The notes below the pieces were generated by a model. It made no database searches and was not told the origin of the DNA. It saw only the letters and a program-made list of their open reading frames with translations. Made by a program: the position numbers and the translations under genes. Shown here piece by piece: positions 6,234 to 10,197 of a stretch of 10,197 nt of DNA (its first letter is position 1; each line of letters starts with the position of its first letter). The stretch is from NCBI GenBank assembly GCA_029857655.1, contig JAOUGR010000051.1, positions 1 through 10,197 on the forward strand, given 5' to 3'. The stretch comes from Gammaproteobacteria bacterium. Its GTDB lineage: Bacteria > Pseudomonadota > Gammaproteobacteria > Steroidobacterales > Steroidobacteraceae.

Positions 6234-7676
6234 CTACTGCTCCAGCTGGACCTCGTCTGCGGTAATCGCCGTTGCCGACGTTTCCGTTCCCCGCGCCTTG
6301 ACCAGCGTTCCAGCTGTTGCCTGGCTGAAGAATGTCGCCGAGGGGATGGGAACGCCATTTATACCCAGGAACTGCGTCGAGCCGTTGGTCGTGATTGTCA
6401 CGCCAAGTATCGTGAACGACGGAGCACCGGCGGAGGTCACGAAACCCTGCAGGATGGTCCTGGTGTCGACGTCGTCGCGCTCGAGTATGGATGCCAGGAT
6501 CCGGCCACTGCCCGCCGGCTGTTCGGTGCCGCGGACCTCCAGGTAATCGCCGGTGTTCAGGTTATTGATCGTCAGCGGCCTGACATTGGCGTTGCTCTTG
6601 TCCTCGAGGCGTGTCAGCGCATCGATATTGACGGTGATGCCGAGCATGACCAGTGAATTGCCCGCCGCGTTGACGGAATCGACCAGTGCCGTCGCCCGTA
6701 CGGCTGCGCCGCGACGAATGTCGACTTTCGTGGCGGCCAGCGTGCCGCTCGCATTGAGGCTACCCTCAACCTCGACCTTGATATTCAGGCCGAGGTTCGC
6801 CGCGGTGCCTCCCGTAAAGGCAGTGCCGTTACTCGTCGAAACCGGCAGCCCGGATACATCGAAGTCCTGGGCGGAGGCAAAGCGAGTGATGAAGCCCTCT
6901 ATTTCCACGTGATCGTTGGCATTGCCGACGGCTGAACCCTCGAATTCCACGCGCGTCGCGATCAGCCTGCCGTTGCCGTCAAAAGTGTTCCCCTTGGCCT
7001 CGACAGGATTTCCGCCGCTGATCTGGCCACCCGGGAAGTTGTCCAGTGTGGCAGTTGCGTAACTGACGACCAGCCCATTGAGCGAGAAGCGGAGATTGCC
7101 GGCATCGAGATTGCTCACAATTCCGTGAACTTCGAAGAGAAAGCCGGCCGGTTTCTTCTCGATCCGGGTGGCGGAAATGCTGCCGTCGGCCATGACGAGG
7201 CCGCTCACTTCCACAATGTCTTCGGCGACAAGGCCGGCAAGGGATGCAGGCTGGATGTTGTCGTCGAACGACGTCTGGGCGTCGGTGCGCACGGTCTGGC
7301 CGAGTACCACCAGGACGCCCGTGACCGGATCGATGCTCTGGATCGGTCCTTCGACGTTGTCATCAAATGTAACGTCATTAGCCGTTCCGGTCGTCGAGTT
7401 GTCATCGATGCTCCCGCGAACACGCACGACCTGGCCGACTCGCAGGTCGTCTTGGGTGCCCGGCGAATCGTCGACCGTGAAGGTGGCAGTCGTGGTGCTG
7501 TAGCGAACGCCGTTGACGACGACGCTGCCGAAGGTCGTGATCGGGCCGATCGCGACGCCGGTCCGAACGATGCCGCCGATCGGGGGCGGATTGTTCGCTG
7601 CACCCGAACCGCCGCCACCGCAGGCGGAGAAGAAAAGCGCTGTCGCTACAGTCGCCAGAAGATACTGAATTTTCAT
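6234..7676 (-). CDS. DUF5666-repeat lipoprotein
   Basis: The protein has 480 aa. It opens with a lipoprotein signal peptide: Lys2, a hydrophobic core (LLATVATALFF), then FSAC with the lipidated Cys19 and a Gly-rich linker (GGGGSG). The rest is six tandem beta-rich repeats of about 65-75 aa, roughly 40-105, 107-173, 181-246, 255-321, 326-401 and 403-479. Each has a hydrophobic 'G.V' strand, a Val-rich middle, then a GD.VEVEG-like turn followed by an AT.V/I.. strand; clear examples are EDIVEVSG (152-159), KVEVEG (300-305) and GDYLEVRG (376-383). This is the pattern of DUF5666, a domain of unknown function. The protein is probably anchored on the periplasmic side of the outer membrane or exposed at the surface. 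Its ATG overlaps the TGA of the DUF6502 gene (ATGA, 4 bp), so translation is likely coupled. No Cys besides the lipobox Cys and no catalytic motif is visible. Confidence 0.88.
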   Translation of the reverse strand: MKIQYLLATVATALFFSACGGGGSGAANNPPPIGGIVRTGVAIGPITTFGSVVVNGVRYSTTTATFTVDDSPGTQDDLRVGQVVRVRGSIDDNSTTGTANDVTFDDNVEGPIQSIDPVTGVLVVLGQTVRTDAQTSFDDNIQPASLAGLVAEDIVEVSGLVMADGSISATRIEKKPAGFLFEVHGIVSNLDAGNLRFSLNGLVVSYATATLDNFPGGQISGGNPVEAKGNTFDGNGRLIATRVEFEGSAVGNANDHVEIEGFITRFASAQDFDVSGLPVSTSNGTAFTGGTAANLGLNIKVEVEGSLNASGTLAATKVDIRRGAAVRATALVDSVNAAGNSLVMLGITVNIDALTRLEDKSNANVRPLTINNLNTGDYLEVRGTEQPAGSGRILASILERDDVDTRTILQGFVTSAGAPSFTILGVTITTNGSTQFLGINGVPIPSATFFSQATAGTLVKARGTETSATAITADEVQLEQ

Positions 7677-8497
7677 GATTGCTTGCCTGCTGGTAATTGG
7701 CCATCGATGGCGTAGAGGCCTACGCCGAGCCGGATTGGTACGGAATCGGAATCCATTGCGGTCGCTCGATGACGGGCGAGCCAGTCATCGATTTCCTCCA
7801 GAAACTGCTGCCCGCGCTCGTTCAGGAAACGGCGGAACTCCTCGGCGTCAGCCGGCGCGACTCGATCATCGGCTGCCGCACCTTCGAAACGTCGATGCTC
7901 GGCGCGTCCGGTGATGTTCCGCTCGAGGGTCCGCGCGTGCTCAAAGAGGTTCGACCCGAAGAGCCGGATGTTCTCTTCCGACAATGGCGTTGGCATGTGA
8001 TACCGGCGCATGGCAACGAGCTTGCCGACATCATCTTCTGTGATCGATCCGGCGGCCTTCAGTTCCTTCAACAGGGTCTGAAACGGGGTATCGCCGCCAT
8101 AGAGCTGGAACAGCGCCTCGAAACTCGGCGCTGGTCCGCGCTCCACCAGTGGCAACGGTGCGCCTTTCCGGTCCAGATACATCGAGTCCTGGTGCCAGCC
8201 CGACAGCAGGCGCGTCGCATCGTTGGTCTTGGCGGATGACGTCCCGTCCGTGGCTGCCAGCAGGCTGCGCTGGCGCGCGATCTCCTTGCGGCTGATGCCG
8301 GTCAGGATGGACACCCTGGACACGTTCGTCGGGCGGCCGCGGATGCCAAATTCCCCGGTCGCAACCTCGACAAAAGCGAGCTTCGCGAGATCGGCGAACT
8401 CCTTCCAGGTCATGCCGCATTTCATGACCAGGGACACGACCGGCCGCAGCAACAGCCGGCAGCTGCGATAGACGGTCGGCTTTTGGCTAATTGCCAT
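7673..8497 (-). CDS. DUF6502 family protein with an HTH-like segment
   Basis: The protein has 274 aa from the ATG at 8495-8497. A TTG seven codons farther out (8518) was rejected because it lies upstream of the likely -10 box. The N-terminal part reads LLLRPVVSLVMKCGMTWKEFADLAKLAFVEVA (15-46) followed by GRPTNVSRVSILTGISRKEIARQ (54-76). These are typical of DUF6502, and the second looks like a DNA-binding helix-turn-helix. The middle (about 125-165) contains FQLYGGDTPFQTLLKELKAAGSI, and the C-terminus ends in a LGVGLYAIDG strand. There are no membrane helices, so it should be cytoplasmic. Its function is not established; a transcriptional regulator is a reasonable guess from the HTH-like segment. 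It heads the operon with the DUF5666 lipoprotein gene, with which such genes are, to my knowledge, often paired. Confidence 0.88.
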   Translation of the reverse strand: MAISQKPTVYRSCRLLLRPVVSLVMKCGMTWKEFADLAKLAFVEVATGEFGIRGRPTNVSRVSILTGISRKEIARQRSLLAATDGTSSAKTNDATRLLSGWHQDSMYLDRKGAPLPLVERGPAPSFEALFQLYGGDTPFQTLLKELKAAGSITEDDVGKLVAMRRYHMPTPLSEENIRLFGSNLFEHARTLERNITGRAEHRRFEGAAADDRVAPADAEEFRRFLNERGQQFLEEIDDWLARHRATAMDSDSVPIRLGVGLYAIDGQLPAGKQS

Positions 8498-8498
8498 G

Positions 8499-8519
8499 GT
8501 TGGGTATATTAGCCCCAAC
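8499..8519. promoter_or_regulatory. Inverted repeat flanking the -10 box, candidate operator
   Basis: GTTGGG (8499-8504) and CCCAAC (8514-8519) form perfect 6-bp arms around a 9-bp centre that contains the -10 hexamer. A dimeric repressor here would block RNA polymerase. The first gene of the operon carries an HTH-like segment, so autoregulation is plausible but unproved. Confidence 0.4.
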
Positions 8520-8534
8520 TATGAGAATAAACAA
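8506..8534 (-). promoter_or_regulatory. Sigma-70 promoter of the DUF6502-DUF5666 operon
   Basis: On the minus strand, TTGTTT (8529-8534) is followed after exactly 17 bp by TAATAT (8506-8511). Both hexamers are close to the TTGACA/TATAAT consensus and the spacing is ideal. Transcription should start about 7 nt past the -10, near 8499, which is 1-3 bases before the ATG at 8497. The mRNA would therefore be leaderless or almost so, which agrees with the absence of a Shine-Dalgarno sequence. Confidence 0.6.
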
Positions 8535-8636
8535 GTCTCTAATGAAACTGGCCACGAAGCGGCTGCCGGTGCCAAAAAACCCCTTTATTCAAAGCCTTAT
8601 TCGCCGCCCGTGATGACGTGTGGAAGAATTGCGGAC

Positions 8637-10197
8637 ATGCACGTGCGGCAGTTATCCGGGATCCTGGTTGCCCTAGCGGTCGGCGCGCTTGCCGCCTGCG
8701 GCCCGGGCGAGATGCCGGCGCCGCGGGGCAGCGCGGGCGCGGAGAGCGTCTTGAAACGGGGAAATGGCGGCGATCCTGGGAGCCTGGACCCGGTGCTCGC
8801 CGAGGACGTCCACGCGTTCAATGTGCTGCTCGACCTGTATGAAGGGCTGCTCACCGTGTCGGCAGACGGAACGATCGCACCGGGCGTCGCTGCATCCTGG
8901 GAAGTGTCGCCCGACGGCCTCGAATATCGCTTCAATCTGCGCCCGGACGCAGTCTGGTCGAACGGCAGACCAGTGACGGCGCAACATTTCGTGGCTGGCT
9001 TTCGTCACGGCGTTCGAAGCGGCAGCCAGTCGCCCAGCGCCTTCCTGCTCGCGCCACTCGCAAATTATCAGCAGGTGCTGAATGGTGTTCTGCCGGTCGA
9101 GGCGCTTGGCATACGTGCCGAGGACGACCATACCCTCGTGATCGAACTGGAACATCCAGCGAGCTATTTCCCGGGGATACTCACGATGCCAATCGCGTAT
9201 CCGCGCCTGCCGGATGTGCACGACGATTCGGCGAGTTTCCGGATCCCCTCGAGATTCGTCGGCAACGGCCCCTATGTGCTGGATGGCTGGCAGCCGGGCG
9301 GGGTCCTGCAGTTGCGCCGCAGCAGGACATTTCGTGCGGCCGATGCGGCCACCATCGAATTCGTCCAGTACTACCCCAATGCCGATCCGGCGGCGGAACT
9401 GAATCTCTACCGCGCCGGCCAGCTCGACATCACTGCGACCATTCCTCCTGCGGCATTCACGAGTGTTCGCAGGGAACGTCCGCGCGAAGTCCATCTGGCT
9501 CCCGGCCTTGCCCTTTATTACCTCGCTTTCGACCTCAGCGAACCACCGCTCGATAATCCGGCGCTCCGCAAGGCATTGTCGATGGCGATCGACCGGCAGC
9601 GGCTGGTCGAAATCCTCGGACGTGGCGAGCAGGCAGCCTATGGTCTGGTACCGCCCGGCGTACATGGCCACGTGCCTGCATCGTATTTGTGGCGCGATGC
9701 GCCCAGGGCACAAAGAGAAGCGCAGGCGCGGCAGACCTATGCCGAAGCCGGGTACCGTAATGGATTACCGCCGATAATTCAGTTGACCTATGACGCCGGC
9801 GATATTCACGAGAAAGTCGCGCTGGCAGTGAGGTCGATGTGGCAGGAAGTGCTTGGTATTGATGTGTCGCTACGGCGGATGGAATGGAAGTCGTTTCTGG
9901 ATACGCGCAACGATCGCTCCGCCTGGCAGGTCATGCGCTTCGTATGGGTCGGCGATTTCGACGACGCCAGCACATTCACCGACGTGTTTACATCAGGCAG
10001 CGAGCAGAATCTTCCCGGCTATTCGAACCGGCGCTACGACGAACTGCTGAAGCGCGCATCGGTCAGCAGTGCAGAAGAAGTGCGGCAGCAATTGTTGACC
10101 GAGGCGGAGCACGTACTGATCGAGGACTATCCGATAGTGCCGCTTTACTTCCTCGTCAGTAAGCACCTTGTGAGCCCGCGAGTGCAGGGTTATCTGC
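8637..10197 (+). CDS. Peptide ABC transporter substrate-binding lipoprotein, OppA type (3' end missing)
   Basis: The frame is open from the ATG at 8637 to the right edge, giving 520 codons; OppA proteins are about 530-545 aa, so little is missing. The start was chosen because GGAAGA (8622-8627) sits 9 nt upstream; an in-frame ATG at 8613 lacks such a site. A lipoprotein signal ends at LAAC with Cys21. Family 5 extracellular solute-binding motifs follow in order: GSLDP (48-52), LYEGLL (67-72), PGVAASWEVSPDG (82-94), WSNGRPVTAQHFV (107-119), GNGPYVLDGW further on, and KALSMAIDRQRLV in the second lobe. The protein would bind oligopeptides in the periplasm and hand them to an Opp/Dpp-type ABC permease, whose genes are not in view. 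Family members can also bind murein peptides, nickel or other ligands. It is divergent from the DUF6502 operon; no clear promoter is visible between them. Confidence 0.93.
   Translation, partial: MHVRQLSGILVALAVGALAACGPGEMPAPRGSAGAESVLKRGNGGDPGSLDPVLAEDVHAFNVLLDLYEGLLTVSADGTIAPGVAASWEVSPDGLEYRFNLRPDAVWSNGRPVTAQHFVAGFRHGVRSGSQSPSAFLLAPLANYQQVLNGVLPVEALGIRAEDDHTLVIELEHPASYFPGILTMPIAYPRLPDVHDDSASFRIPSRFVGNGPYVLDGWQPGGVLQLRRSRTFRAADAATIEFVQYYPNADPAAELNLYRAGQLDITATIPPAAFTSVRRERPREVHLAPGLALYYLAFDLSEPPLDNPALRKALSMAIDRQRLVEILGRGEQAAYGLVPPGVHGHVPASYLWRDAPRAQREAQARQTYAEAGYRNGLPPIIQLTYDAGDIHEKVALAVRSMWQEVLGIDVSLRRMEWKSFLDTRNDRSAWQVMRFVWVGDFDDASTFTDVFTSGSEQNLPGYSNRRYDELLKRASVSSAEEVRQQLLTEAEHVLIEDYPIVPLYFLVSKHLVSPRVQGYL

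Noticed and set aside
7125..7715. 196-codon plus-strand frame.
   Set aside because: It is the antisense of the DUF5666 gene with Asp/Arg/Ala-rich composition and no recognisable domain.
8498..8518. TTG start at 8518 for the DUF6502 gene.
   Set aside because: It would lie upstream of the predicted -10 box and transcription start, and would add residues not resembling the family's N-terminus.
8613..8636. Earlier in-frame ATG for the OppA-like gene.
   Set aside because: No Shine-Dalgarno sequence precedes it, while the ATG at 8637 has GGAAGA at good spacing and gives a standard lipoprotein signal.

Overview
The window looks like chromosomal DNA of a GC-rich Gammaproteobacterium (GC roughly 60-65% by eye). 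It carries an LpxL-type lipid A acyltransferase, two lipoproteins with lipoboxes, and a DUF6502/DUF5666 gene pair of the kind I associate with environmental Gammaproteobacteria. No rRNA, tRNA, CRISPR array, transposase, phage gene or origin was recognised. Nothing shows recent insertion of a mobile element. The genus cannot be fixed from this sequence.

Left part (1-3251). The 3' part of an lpxL/htrB-like gene runs rightwards to 897. It meets head-on, with no spacer between the two stop codons, a leftward three-gene set. In transcription order this set is a VOC-plus-double-cupin fusion protein (2157-3251), a small unrecognised protein with three spaced copies of a short motif (1586-2077), and a six-helix membrane protein with a Cys-Cys pair (898-1572). 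The last two are 13 bp apart.

Middle (3304-5813). Divergent from the cupin gene are an APC-superfamily amino acid permease and, 17 bp downstream, an isopenicillin-N-synthase-like Fe(II)/2-oxoglutarate oxygenase with all its iron and co-substrate residues. The cupin, permease and oxygenase genes together could handle one imported small molecule, perhaps an amino acid or a derivative. That is inference from position only.

Gap (5814-6233). About 420 bp holds no convincing gene. It does hold an exact match to the FNR/Anr consensus palindrome, a perfect 8-bp-arm hairpin that looks like a leftward terminator, and a 13-codon mini-ORF with a good ribosome binding site. This is the most puzzling stretch of the window.

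Right part (6234-10197). A leftward two-gene operon encodes a DUF6502 protein with an HTH-like segment and a DUF5666 lipoprotein with six repeats. The two genes overlap by 4 bp (ATGA). Their promoter is unusually clear: TTGTTT-17 bp-TAATAT, with the start codon only about 8 bp past the -10 box, and with an inverted repeat flanking the -10. This suggests a near-leaderless transcript under tight, possibly autogenous, control. Divergent from it, a family 5 peptide-binding lipoprotein gene (OppA type) begins at 8637 and runs off the right edge.
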